Both the position numbers and the translations under genes were made by a program. Below are positions 36,982 to 46,601 of a stretch of 64,000 bases of DNA, piece by piece (position 1 is the stretch's first letter; each line of letters starts with the position of its first letter). The stretch spans positions 1 to 64,000 of the forward strand of contig WFMF01000289.1 of NCBI GenBank assembly GCA_011033025.1, given 5' to 3'. The stretch is from Beroe forskalii. Its lineage: Eukaryota > Ctenophora > Nuda > Beroida > Beroidae. The notes below the pieces were generated by a model. It worked only from the letters and a program-made list of their open reading frames with translations. It was not told the origin of the DNA and searched no databases.

Positions 36982-38299
36982 GTACTCACTACCTGTATGT
37001 ATAAGATTATAGAAACGGATTGTCAATTCCAACTCAATTTTAGAGTTGAAATCTATTGGATTAAGAAATGTTTGACGATATAACATGGGGACATGTAAGT
37101 TTTAGTTGGTCCTAGATCATTTTTTAATGTTTCATGATCATTTAGGCTTAGAAAATATATTTGAATTCGTGTGCTGTAAAAATTAATAATTGAATGATCA
37201 TAAAATTGTCATTTTCAGTCATGAATAAAAATCAATTATTTCAAACGAGCTTTGCACCAGATATTTTAAAATATTTTGAGTTTTTTTCGGTACAATCGAA
37301 ATTTTTGGTCCCTCCTACTGTAAAATACATTATGATTTGCTGTCTCGCTGAGCACCTCAGCGTGAATATAAATATGATGATAATTTTTTTAGATCATAAA
37401 TTAGTCACTTTAAAAATTGGCATTTTCGATGTTTGAGCATGGTATAGGTATGAAAATTTACAATTATAGCCTCTTGACAACGAAAATAAACAATTGATAC
37501 GAAAGTACTGGTATGATATAAATGTAATATATCTTTTCATATTATTTATATCGTGTAAATGAGGGATCGTGGAAGTTCTCTCGACTTACCTTATTAGCCT
37601 TTATTTAGCCGGCCTTTTTAGCCGACCCTTTTTTAACCGGCCTTATGGACAAAAATCGAATCATTTTTGAATCATTCTAACCGGCCCGGCCCCTTGGACA
37701 AAAAATTTTCAAGAAAATTTTTGGATCATAATTAGTACCGATCATGATTCCATTCGTCATAATTAGAACGCCTCGTAATTTCTATCACTTAAGTAGTTTG
37801 TTCCAACTGCATCTTAAACTAATTTCTGTAAATATAACTTATTGAACGATTCAATTGCCAAATTGGAAATGTAAAATCAGTTGGAAATGACAATTCAAAG
37901 ACGCGGAATTTGTGAGAAGCCCTGACAAAATCACTCTTGAATTTCCCAATAAGCATCCCTAATTCTATGATTTAAATTACTCTCTGTTACTATGAGATGT
38001 AAGCATATCCCAATACCAGTGGGTATTTAAAGGTATACGTATTTGGCTATTTTAATTGACCCCAATACCAAAATTACATTATTTGGAGCGGTTCAAACCG
38101 ACTATTTCGACGAAAAACTCCAATTCTTTATCAAATTTAATCAAAATTCTGATATTCTTCATTTCTGAAATCATAAAACAATGACCTGATTTGATGTTAT
38201 TCCATGACTTCTTGCCATAGAACTTTCATAGAAGTTGGTTATATAGGAAAATAAGATAGCCAAGAGAACACAGGGTCATATGGAAAAATTTCTTATATT

Positions 38300-38815
38300 A
38301 TCTGACTTTTAAGGAAGACAGCTGTCCAAAGAAAAGTTTTAAGGCCAGCCTTGAGGAGGCTCCCACTTCATCTGGATCTCCATTTCTTTGAAAGAATGGA
38401 ATTGAACCAGGAATGGAGAGATAGTGTACATACAAAGATTGTAAATACGTTATTACGGATCCGAGATGTATCTAGCTGTGACGCTGTTCCCTTAATAACA
38501 CGGGCGCACGTGTGAAGCAGCGTAGTGTGAGGACGTTAGAGTTTTGGGAGCACCTCACGGACAGCTATCAGCTTTACCAGTGACAACTTATCCAGTCATG
38601 CAACTCTGCCAAAACCGTTAACCTGCACCAAAGGAGAGATACCTGTTTTAAAAAACGGACTCTCATTGCTTGGGGTATCATGTTGTGGAACCTGTCTGAC
38701 GACCTACCTTCTAAAAGGTAACTAAGATGCGCCGAAATAACAACCGAATAGTATTTGTATTCAAAGCTTTGTATTCGTCAGATTAGTACAATTGTTAATA
38801 ATTCGTTCGGTTCCT
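38300..38815 (+). mobile_element. Insertion in copy B with LINE-like tail
   Basis: Copy B has extra sequence here relative to copy A, bordered by two partial copies of the TTCCATGACTTCTT...TTATATTATCTGACTTTTA segment. At 38626-38721 one frame reads GIMLWNLSDDLPSKR then stop, resembling a retrotransposon ORF2 tail. The insertion may be a truncated retrotransposon brought in with a local duplication. Confidence 0.4.
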
Positions 38816-39775
38816 ATTCCATGACTTCTTTTTATAGGACTTTCATCGACGCGCGGTTTTATAGGGAAAATAAGATGATGAAATGCCTCATATCCGGTCA
38901 TATCAAGAATAATTTCTTATATTATCTGACTTTTAATTTAACCGGTCCTACTTTAAAAGTTTTAACGGACTTTTTAACCGTCCCTCTTGATGAAATTCGA
39001 TCTCATTGAAAAGTGAACTTTGTTCTACTTATAAGAGCTTGGTAAACAAAAGGCCGATGATGTTCTTGATAGCGTGCGCATTGCGCAAGCCTGTCCCTCA
39101 CTGGATATCAGCACACTGTTCTGCTCTTCAGAGCTACAGTATGATATCAGGTTTTTCATCATCATTCCCACTGCCCAAGTGCCCAACATATCTCTGCCAA
39201 AACCTTTATTATGTTTGAGGTGCCATACCGATCCTAAGGCACTATAAAAACCATATAATAACCCAATTTCCTTTCCCTTGCTCATTAAGCTCATTTTGAC
39301 TTACAACCCATTCAAGAGTTTTAACGAAATAACTGATACGAGAGAATTGTATTTAGATAATCATGTGATTATCGTCGTCAACCCATGATTATTTTTACTT
39401 AATTTTTGATATCTTTCAGTGACTTAGTACTGAAAGAGTGAAGCTCTGAAAGCAAAGATCAACAGATGGAATGGATTGAATAAAGATGAAACACTAAGAG
39501 GTGGGTATCTCATAGTTTAAGTCACTCAATTAACTTTCAATTTGGCACTTCCGATGGCGGACATTTGTCAGCCGCGGACTGTCAGAAGATGATTCTGTGG
39601 ATTGGATGCAAATTGGGAAATCCGCACACGGTCGATATGAGCGATTGAGTACAATGAAGTTGGGAAAATTTAACCAATTTCTTGAAAGTGACCGAGACTG
39701 ATTGAAATATATGATTGAATAGAGAATGGTTGATTAGTTAAGGAGACTTTACCGTTCTATGATGCCAAATTGGGA

Positions 39776-40370
39776 TTGTGCAATGTCACACCTGGATCAC
39801 ATGACTAAATCGTGTGGTTTTGAATGTGTTGGCGTATTCCCGACAGTTAAATGATGAAACCGACTGTGGAGCAAAGGAGGAGCAGTTCAGAACGTTCCGA
39901 GTAGATTGGGAAAGGAGGCCCGACAGATCACCGTGCCGGGTAGAAGCTGCGGCTACCCTGTTACCCCTTCCAGGCTGTGGAGTAAAGGAGGAGCAGTTCG
40001 GAACGGCGAGAGTGTTCTGGAAAGTAGGAAAGACCATCTGACGGATCACTGATTCAACCGATACCAGGTATGCGGCTCACAAAAAGACAACACTGTGGTT
40101 GAAATGTAGCACCGCATTTCAGGTTATCAATTCTGAAAGCCAAACTAATTCGGGGGGCTGAAATGCAGGCTCGTTTAGACAATGCTATTTGTTCGCCGAC
40201 ATTCAATGCTATTCGGTCAATTCTCTCCGATTTCCAAACTCATGCTAGAGCCGCATGCTATAATTCTGGCGACATTTTTCATCAAATGAATAGTTTCAGA
40301 ATATTTCTCATGTTTTATAGCGGATTCGGATATTACACGGTGCTTCTCTGATGTCCCTAGGGAATATGAC
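39776..40370. other. Gene-free stretch with a diverged direct repeat
   Basis: Contains GTGGAGCAAAGGAGGAGCAG (39867) and GTGGAGTAAAGGAGGAGCAG (39977), about 110 bp apart. At 39795-39830 lies an inverted copy of the CACACGATTTAGTCA motif that forms the iteron cluster at 41.6-42.1 kb. No supported gene. The left end of the Polinton-like element probably lies somewhere in 39.8-41 kb. Confidence 0.4.
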
Positions 40371-40527
40371 GCAACCTCACACTTATGTAGAGCAACGTTG
40401 TTTCATTGGGGGGGGGGTCCGAATTTGCATTCAGACCCCGATAAAAATAATAACCTCACACTTATGTAGAGCAACGTTGTTTCATTGGGGGGGTCCGAAT
40501 TTGCATTCAGACCCCGATAAAATAATG
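40371..40527 (+). repeat. 79-bp tandem repeat, two copies
   Basis: AACCTCACACTTATGTAGAG...GACCCCGATAAAA occurs twice back to back; the copies differ mainly in the length of a G run (9 versus 7). Confidence 0.85.
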
Positions 40528-40653
40528 TTAATTTACTTGTTTAAATTGAAGTTCACTTTGTGAACCAATTTGAAGATAAGGATTTACAAGGGAATAAAGA
40601 GGGTGGGTTGCAGCGGGTGTAGACTGTGTTGAGGTGGATGGGACTGAAGAGTT

Positions 40654-41045
40654 ACTCTTCAGTCTCAAATAGACGGGGGGGACGATTGCAGTTTTTTGGA
40701 TTTTTACTACGGTGGGGGACAGTTATTTAACACCCTCCCCGTTTAAAAATTTGAAAAAAATACATACATAAATCAAAGAAAAATTCATTTTTTTTGTTAG
40801 AATTGAGCAAAATCAAGCAGCAACCTGAAAGCTTTGCCAACTGTTTCTCAGAATTACGATCTTTTTCTTGATCAGAGTCCATATCTTTGATCAAAATCAC
40901 AACTTGATGGGTGTTCCAAACCATTCGATTAAAATTAATCTCCCCCTCCCTTTTATTTGCAACCCCCCCTTTTTACGACATTTTTGAAAAACCTACACAG
41001 GGGGACAGTTATTACAGCCCCCCCGTCTATTTGAGACTGAAGAGT
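40654..41045. mobile_element. MITE, ~392 bp, with G-run termini
   Basis: ACTCTTCAGTCTCAAATAGA-CGGGGGG at the left is mirrored exactly at the right end (41018-41045). The interior contains two direct GGGGGACAGTTATT phrases. Its right end lies inside the 3' part of the minus-strand gene 40953-41300, replacing that gene's natural C-terminus. No target duplication is clear. Confidence 0.7.
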
Positions 41046-41300
41046 AGATGCCTTTGACTTCCTCATGGGTCTTTTTAGATCCCTCTCCTTGTTGGTAATG
41101 TATCTTTTCAGGTCTTTAGGAGTTCCAAAATCAACATTTGGAAATTTTCCTTGAAACAAAGAGAGGATATCACTATAATTTCTCATGTTTCTATAATAGT
41201 GATCACCATTTTTCCTTTTTTCCTCTCTTTCTTTCTGTTGTTCTTTGATGAATTTTTCGATATAGTCTCTAACTTCTTTGTTGAATTTCACGTTAACCAT
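40953..41300 (-). CDS. Small basic coiled-coil-like protein, C-terminus supplied by a MITE
   Basis: Unrecognised protein of 115 residues. Residues 1-84 are strongly charged (KFIKEQQKEREEKRKNGDHY) and end in a basic patch (KRPMRKSKA), compatible with a short helix and nucleic-acid or nuclear function. From about residue 85 the frame runs into the inverted repeat of the MITE 40654-41045, so the last 31 residues and the stop codon come from the transposon. A clean TATA box (CTATATAAAG on the minus strand) lies about 50 bp upstream of the ATG, like those of other genes in the element, which is the main reason to believe it is real. It diverges from the OB-fold gene at 42188 across the iteron region. 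Confidence 0.55.
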   Translation of the reverse strand: MVNVKFNKEVRDYIEKFIKEQQKEREEKRKNGDHYYRNMRNYSDILSLFQGKFPNVDFGTPKDLKRYITNKERDLKRPMRKSKASTLQSQIDGGAVITVPLCRFFKNVVKRGGCK

Positions 41301-41348
41301 GATGGAATTATGAAAGTTGTTGAAAACAACATTATTGATGGAGGGTGC

Positions 41349-41357
41349 TTTATATAG
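41349..41357 (-). promoter_or_regulatory. TATA box for the 41300 leftward gene
   Basis: Minus strand reads AACTATATAAAGCACC, about 50 bp upstream of the ATG. Confidence 0.6.
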
Positions 41358-41579
41358 TTACAATAAAAACCATATAAAATCTTAACTATGTTGTATCATA
41401 TAGTTTCATATATTCTAATATGAAACTGTAATCTGAAGTTGATCGCTAACTTTGTCACTGTGTAAGTTACCAATGATACAGAGGTGATGAAATTATTCGC
41501 ATGAAGTTATAAATTCTTCATTCTAGTATGCAGTACCTGTTTATCTTTAATATTAATTATGTATAATACTTGGACTAGA

Positions 41580-42090
41580 TTCAAAATTTACTCATCACGT
41601 GATCACATAGTGATTCATGAGTCATGAGCGTGTCATTCAAACCCACACGATTTTGTCAACAAGTGCTAATGAGTCGGGGGTGATTCAAAGCTTAACGAGG
41701 CAAATGAACACAGGACCTGCGGTTTAAACCCACATGAATTTGTCAACATAAGCTTCAAGCCCACATGATTTGTTGGTATTTTTCCTCATTTAACTGTCAG
41801 GGAGGCTGTTGAGATATGGTGATTCAAAGCCAGACGATTTAGCTCACGTGACCAAGGTGTACCATGCACATACCACACATACCAATATACTTTGTCGCTA
41901 TTCCTTGTCTGTCGAAGGCGTGACAATGGGGTGATTCAAACCCACACGATTTAGTCATCACATCTCGCTTTATTGAGGAGCACGTGACATGCGCGAGGTT
42001 CAACCTCACACGAAGCTGTCAACACAAGGTTCAAACCCACATGATTTTGTCATCGCGATTCAAAACCACACGATTTTTTCATCACCTCTG
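41580..42090 (+). promoter_or_regulatory. Iteron-like cluster, eight direct copies
   Basis: The phrase TTCAAACCCACACGATTTT (with TGTCA usually following) recurs in the same direction near 41637, 41722, 41752, 41819, 41935, 41998, 42027 and 42058, unevenly spaced, with intervening CACGTGA boxes. It sits between the divergent genes 41300(-) and 42188(+). One inverted copy lies at about 39800. Inference: a control region or replication element. The GGTTCAAACCC core also resembles a pol III B box. Confidence 0.55.
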
Positions 42091-42133
42091 TCCCCGTTTG
42101 AGTGTCAGGAGGGAATTTGACTGTCAGGGGGGA

Positions 42134-42143
42134 GTATATTTAA
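42134..42143 (+). promoter_or_regulatory. TATA box for the 42188 gene
   Basis: GTATATTTAAGC lies about 45 bp upstream of the ATG, followed by a pyrimidine-rich TCATTCC that could serve as initiator. Confidence 0.5.
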
Positions 42144-42187
42144 GCAGCGGGGTTTGATCATTTCTCATTCCTACAACACCTCTCCAG

Positions 42188-42989
42188 ATGATCCTCTTGG
42201 CTACAGTTCTCGATGTCACTTTCTGCTACATCAAGTCGTCAGGGACTCCGTATTACCTGCTTCATTTGTTTCACCAAGGCAGTTTTATTTGTCGGCATTA
42301 CTTCCTAAAGCTTTTTGATACCGATCTTTTGCGAGAACAGAACATAGTCATACACTCCTGGGTAGAATTCCAGGTTCGTTTCTTTACAGTTTTTTATGCT
42401 TTCATTGAAGTTTTTTTCCGGTTTTAGTTTTTTTCAAAATTCATATTGGTTGTTTTAGGCAAACAAAGAGAGATCTGGGGAGATTAATCTGAATTCTATC
42501 AAGTCTGTTGATGTCACTCACTGCCCACACTGTTCTGAAACGTATTTATATGGAGTTAAACACATTTGTAAGGAGGAGAGTTTATTTACTCCTAGAGAAA
42601 TCAATGGTACGTCATTTTGTTTAAATGCTACGTCATGATTTTGATGTTTTTTGATCTGATACACATTTTCTCGCAAATTTTGATGTTTTTTGATCTGATA
42701 CACATTTTCTCGCAAATCAAGGGTCACATTTTGTCGACCTTTTTCAGGCGTTTTAACAATAAGAGATACACGACCTAGAATATTTTCCCCCCGGGAGCTA
42801 TGTGTAACCTGTGATGATGTCAGTGGCGTCATTTACACTATGATCATACATGAGAAATTGTATTTGAAATCGGGGTTATCGATAGGAACAGTGTGCCATA
42901 TCGATGGGTTTCTTAGTGATCTCGACAACACTATCCACATAAAATCGTTGAGTACTATTTTAATTTCTGATCAATTTCATCTATCCTAG
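42188..42989 (+). CDS. OB-fold/zinc-ribbon protein, three exons (paralogue A)
   Basis: Proposed exons 42188-42373, 42459-42606 and 42748-42989, all with GT...AG introns; joined length is 576 nt, or 191 residues, matching the 178-204 residues of the four intronless paralogues at 52.6-55.7 kb. Layout also matches: an N-terminal beta-rich domain (LLATVLDVTFCYIKSSGTPY), a central metal-binding knuckle (HCPHCSETYLYGVKHIC) and a C-terminal beta domain (from GVLTIRDTRPR, with CVTC) that reads like an OB fold. The likely role is single-stranded DNA binding or replication support for the element; this is inferred from fold-like pattern only. The open frame across each junction and equal total length support the model. 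AG lies directly before the ATG. Confidence 0.65.
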
Positions 42990-42995
42990 TGTCAA

Positions 42996-43471
42996 ATGGA
43001 ACTAACAACTACTTTAGATGTGATCATTCGCATAGGGAATGTTAAATCTACTGTGTAAGTTATTTTCAAATCTTTTTTATTACTTTGACAAAATTTTATG
43101 TGAATTCCAAAATATCTTTTGTGGGGGCTGGGGATTATATGATTTTTTTCAGAATTACAAAGGATGAGTCTCACACCCCTACAGTTACCCCCGCTGCACC
43201 CAAGAAGAAGCCCCTCAAAGTGACTCGTAAAAGAAAACCTGTTGATAAGGTAAATATGATGTATAGTATCAGGGGGGGCACTTAGCTATTTACGTGAAAC
43301 TGGTTAGGATTGTACTTATTGTATGTCCGTTTTATTTTCCCATTGAATTCAGATATCACCTAACTCAAAGAAACCAGTGGAGGATAAGGCTACCATGACA
43401 CAGGAGACTACAGTGGCTGCAGCTCCTCTACCTGAACTATCCTTCCTCATGTCTGCTGAAAATTATATAAG
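42996..43471 (+). CDS. Possible spliced gene with basic, NLS-like segment
   Basis: Tentative exons 42996-43054, 43153-43249 and 43353-43471 keep phase across GTAAGT/GTAAAT donors and TTTCAG/TTCAG acceptors. The middle exon encodes APKKKPLKVTRKRKPVDK, a strong nuclear-localisation-like stretch, followed by an acidic, Thr-rich part. The final exon is not resolved: after ATATAAG|GTATTTC another acceptor (TTTTTTCAGGG) follows within 45 bp. It begins 6 nt after the stop of the OB-fold gene, so these exons may instead be an alternative C-terminus of that gene. Function unknown. Confidence 0.35.
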
Positions 43472-44779
43472 GTATTTCATAGCATTTTTTGAAATTTTCT
43501 ACATTTTTTTCAGGGCTCAGAAAATTATGGTATTTCTTAAATTGTGGTATTTTAAGCACTTTTTGTGGTATTTAGCATTTTTAAAGCACTTTTGTATTTT
43601 TTCAAATACCTGAGGATTAATCCCTCAGCAGTGACGAGGATTAGCCGAGATCTGCACCAGTCTCAAGACTTTAACATATCTTGAAGTTTACTCACTTTAT
43701 TCACATGGTGTAAAACTCTGATCTTTCCTGAGGGAGTACTGCACAACACTCATTAATGTGAAAGTCTATGTACATGAAGTGTATTCGTACACTTAATGTG
43801 CATGGGTTTCGTGTTGATAGGTGTTTTGTATTTCGCTCTCAGAAGTAGGGTCTAAAAGTTTTACATCATTTAGAGTGAATTGAGTATCTTCAAGGTGTGT
43901 TGAATTATGTCTTGAAGAACTGAAAATAATTGATTTTTTACGATTGTAAGATATAGGGGGGTTCTTAATACATATGAATACTTCATGTCGAGGTCTGTAG
44001 TATTTAGTACCCCAAAAAAAGGAGTTAATTGGAAATACCGAAGTTGTTAATTTACACCAATTATGGACAATTAAGGTACTTGCCGCCAAAACCTACGTAA
44101 ACCCTAAAAACCAATGTAGTTAAAGTTCCCATCAGAAATACCAAGCAAATTTACCTCAATTAAGCCCAATTATGGTCCTTGCCGAGATCTGTTCAAAAAC
44201 CCCCATAGCCCTGTGTGGACCATATCGAAGTTACATATTTACCCAATTAAGTCCAATTATGTCCAATTAAGGTACTTGCGGAGAGGTGGCATAAAGTGGG
44301 ATCTACATAGTGAATTGGACCAGAATTTCCGAAGTTAGCAATTTACCCAATTAGATCCAATTAGTGACCAGGTCGGAAGCATTGCGTCCGAAAAAAATCC
44401 GAGTATTTTGGTACCCTCGAACTCTCAACTGAAGTATCTTTGTGCTAAGAACCCTCATTAATAATAAGAGCATTGCGTCTAAATTGAAAATACTATATTC
44501 TCAGTCCTTTATGGTTCGTTATATTATCATACCTCCTATTATACCTATTTTTAACCACAGCTCAATGAGTTTTCCTGAAGTGTTCTCACACTTTAAAAAC
44601 CATGGATCAAGTCATCGTTATATGGTAGATCCTTCGATAAATCATGGTAGTCCAGATTTTCACATTTTGTTATGAAATCTTGTGACATTCGTTGAGTGAA
44701 ATGCTTTCAAAGGTATTTCAAAGAAATCAATCAAATTCTCTATGGATCATCAAATCTTATAACATCTCTTTTAGCAAAT
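43472..44779. other. Non-coding or unresolved stretch
   Basis: At 44040-44370 degenerate copies of CCAATTAxGTCCAATTATGG and AAGGTACTTGCCG recur every 60-100 bp. A 98-residue minus-strand frame (43793-44089) lacks promoter or motif support. A TTTTAG acceptor-like site at 44769-44774 precedes the next gene, so a 5' leader exon may lie in this stretch. Confidence 0.4.
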
Positions 44780-45489
44780 ATGAGTGTAGAACATACTGCT
44801 GAATGTCTTATTAATTTCATCTCGGGGCAACTTTATGCTACGGGTGATAGTGTTCTCATTGGACGAGTTTTTGGGCTAACTAACGAGCTGATTCAGATCC
44901 TTCCATCTAAATTACCGGTAAGATACACTGAATGAAATTTGAACTTTTGGTGAAAATTTAAAATACCCCCCTCCTTCCTCCCTTTCACTTCTATTATAAT
45001 CAGATCGCTTTGAATGATAATCTCTCTGGTGACCCAGTGCTGCGATGTAACATTCCAGTATGTTCAACTGATACACCGAATAATGTCGTGGCACATATGA
45101 ATTTGTCTTGCCAACGCCGTAAACTAGATAAGAAAGAAGTAGAGGGGAAGGACGATCTAAAGTTCACTCATTTAGTAAAGATAACATTGGAGGATGGTAA
45201 GAGTCTGTTTTTACGACCTGAATTCTATTGAAAAACTATTAGTTGGGGGGGGGGGCAATTTTGTTTGAATTATAGTTCAGATGTGTCACACAACCTAAAA
45301 CTGTTTTCGTTAGGTAGTATCGTGATGGGGTTTGGACGGGGTTTTAATAAAAGACAAGCAAAAAGACAAGCAGCTCTCGATCTTCTCCCTAGACTAGTAA
45401 CCTCAGAATGGTACCTGGGGCATACTCTCCAATATGCTTCCCTGAATTTAATTAAGAATCATTTAAAACAACTAATTCATGTTGAATGA
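44780..45489 (+). CDS. dsRNA-binding-domain protein 1, three exons
   Basis: Exons 44780-44917, 45004-45196 and 45314-45489 (phases 0 and 1, GT...AG introns) join to 507 nt, 168 residues. The C-terminal half reads as a double-stranded RNA-binding domain: first helix around NVVAHMNLSCQRRK, middle strands FTHLVKITLEDG, then the diagnostic GFGRGFNKRQAKRQAALDLL (basic helix-2 start K/R-x-x-A-K with AA). The N-terminal ~48 residues (with INFISGQLYATGD) have no recognised family. dsRBD proteins of DNA viruses commonly hide dsRNA from host sensors or RNA interference; that role is inferred. The next gene is a paralogue with identical exon phases and total length. An AG acceptor-like site lies 5 nt before the ATG. 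Confidence 0.75.
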
Positions 45490-45714
45490 AGAGACATTCA
45501 GTAGCTTTGTATGTGCTACATATAAATACTTCTCTTTTGAATGTTTATCAGTTTTTTATTGTTTCAACATCAAGGAGCTAAACATTTTGCATGATCTAAC
45601 TTTCCATGGAAGAATACTACTATCGTTATTCACATATTACACTAATTTAAACTTGGTTCTATTTACTAATCTCACCTTTATTATTGGTATCGTAATATAA
45701 TCACTTTGTGTAGC

Positions 45715-46462
45715 ATGGCCCAATCAATCAAGAATGTAGTCAATGAACGGTTGGCATATATGATAGCAGGTCAGATATACGGTAATGGGGATAATCGGAT
45801 CCTGGAAGAGCTCTGGTCACTACCCGGGGAAACGATCAGAATTATAAACTGTAAAAAGGTAAGCTATACTTTATTCAATCAAATTTGAGAATGTTGTGAA
45901 CATTGAACCTTGGTTTTAACAAGAACGTGTAAACAATTTTGAAGGTACTTGTAGACATGCATTAATTTAGCGCCCTAATTGTATAACTTTCATCAGATTG
46001 GCCTTGATACCATATCCGGAGAAACAGTTCTGACATGTGCCTTACCACCCCGTCCATCCTCTGCACCACCAGCTGTTCATGAACCGATCGCAGCTTTAAA
46101 CACCCAGATGCAGCGTCGTAACCTACTGCGGAGGGAGGCGGAGGGGGAGGAGGCCGGGTTATTCACATTCTCGATCTGGATTGTGGATGAGAATGGTAAG
46201 TAACAGTAGTTGAACTGACTGAAGTATCAGTTATATCGTTTAAACTTCAATCTCTTTCATTTTATTATCCATCGAGAATCTTACAAACTCTACTTCAGGA
46301 GTGGAGCTCACCTCCAAGGGGGTGGGAAACTCTAAGAAGATGGCGAAGCGCCAGGCAGCCGCCGCCATACTTCCGGGGGTTGTCCAGGGGGGAAAGGTCC
46401 ACGCAGCTAAGCCCCAGTACGTTTCTCTGACTACCATTAGGATCATCCTCGGGTCCTTATAG
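45715..46462 (+). CDS. dsRNA-binding-domain protein 2, three exons
   Basis: Exons 45715-45858, 45997-46195 and 46299-46462 (phases 0 and 1) also join to exactly 507 nt, 168 residues. N-terminal part MAQSIKNVVNERLAYMIAGQ aligns with the same part of the upstream paralogue (IxGQxYxxGD shared). The dsRBD is clearer here: helix PIAALNTQMQRRNL, strands LFTFSIWIVDENG, and GVGNSKKMAKRQAAAAIL with the canonical K-K-x-A-K RNA-contact motif. GC content is higher than in the first copy. A proline-rich linker (PPRPSSAPP) separates the halves. It lies just left of the 1.8-kb minisatellite. Likely role as for its neighbour: dsRNA binding, possibly immune evasion (inference). AG lies 1 nt before the ATG. 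Confidence 0.8.
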
Positions 46463-46601
46463 GCTTGGTAAGTAGTGCTTTGAGAATTTCTGAAAATTTA
46501 TAGGACATATAATCGATATCCTTTTTTAAAATTTTTTTATCAGAATCTCAAATTTGTTACATAATCTTATGTTGTCTCCATTTTCAGAGTTCCCCCCTGG
46601 A

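Larger units (their letters stand above)
35943..39775 (+). repeat. Segmental duplication, copy B
   Basis: Direct copy of 15790-23105. It carries one transposon (36039-36981) and one mixed insertion (about 38300-38815) absent from copy A, and lacks both transposons of copy A and the 556-bp doubling. Homology ends at about 39775, where GATGCCAAATTG continues into unrelated sequence. Confidence 0.85.

Noticed and set aside
41637-42085. tRNA genes suggested by GGTTCAAACCC
   Set aside because: Only the T-arm/B-box-like core repeats; no acceptor stem, A box or anticodon arm can be drawn.
43793-44089. 98-residue minus-strand frame
   Set aside because: No TATA box, no motif and no paralogue; it overlaps degenerate CCAATTA repeats. 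Possibly an exon, but not supportable.
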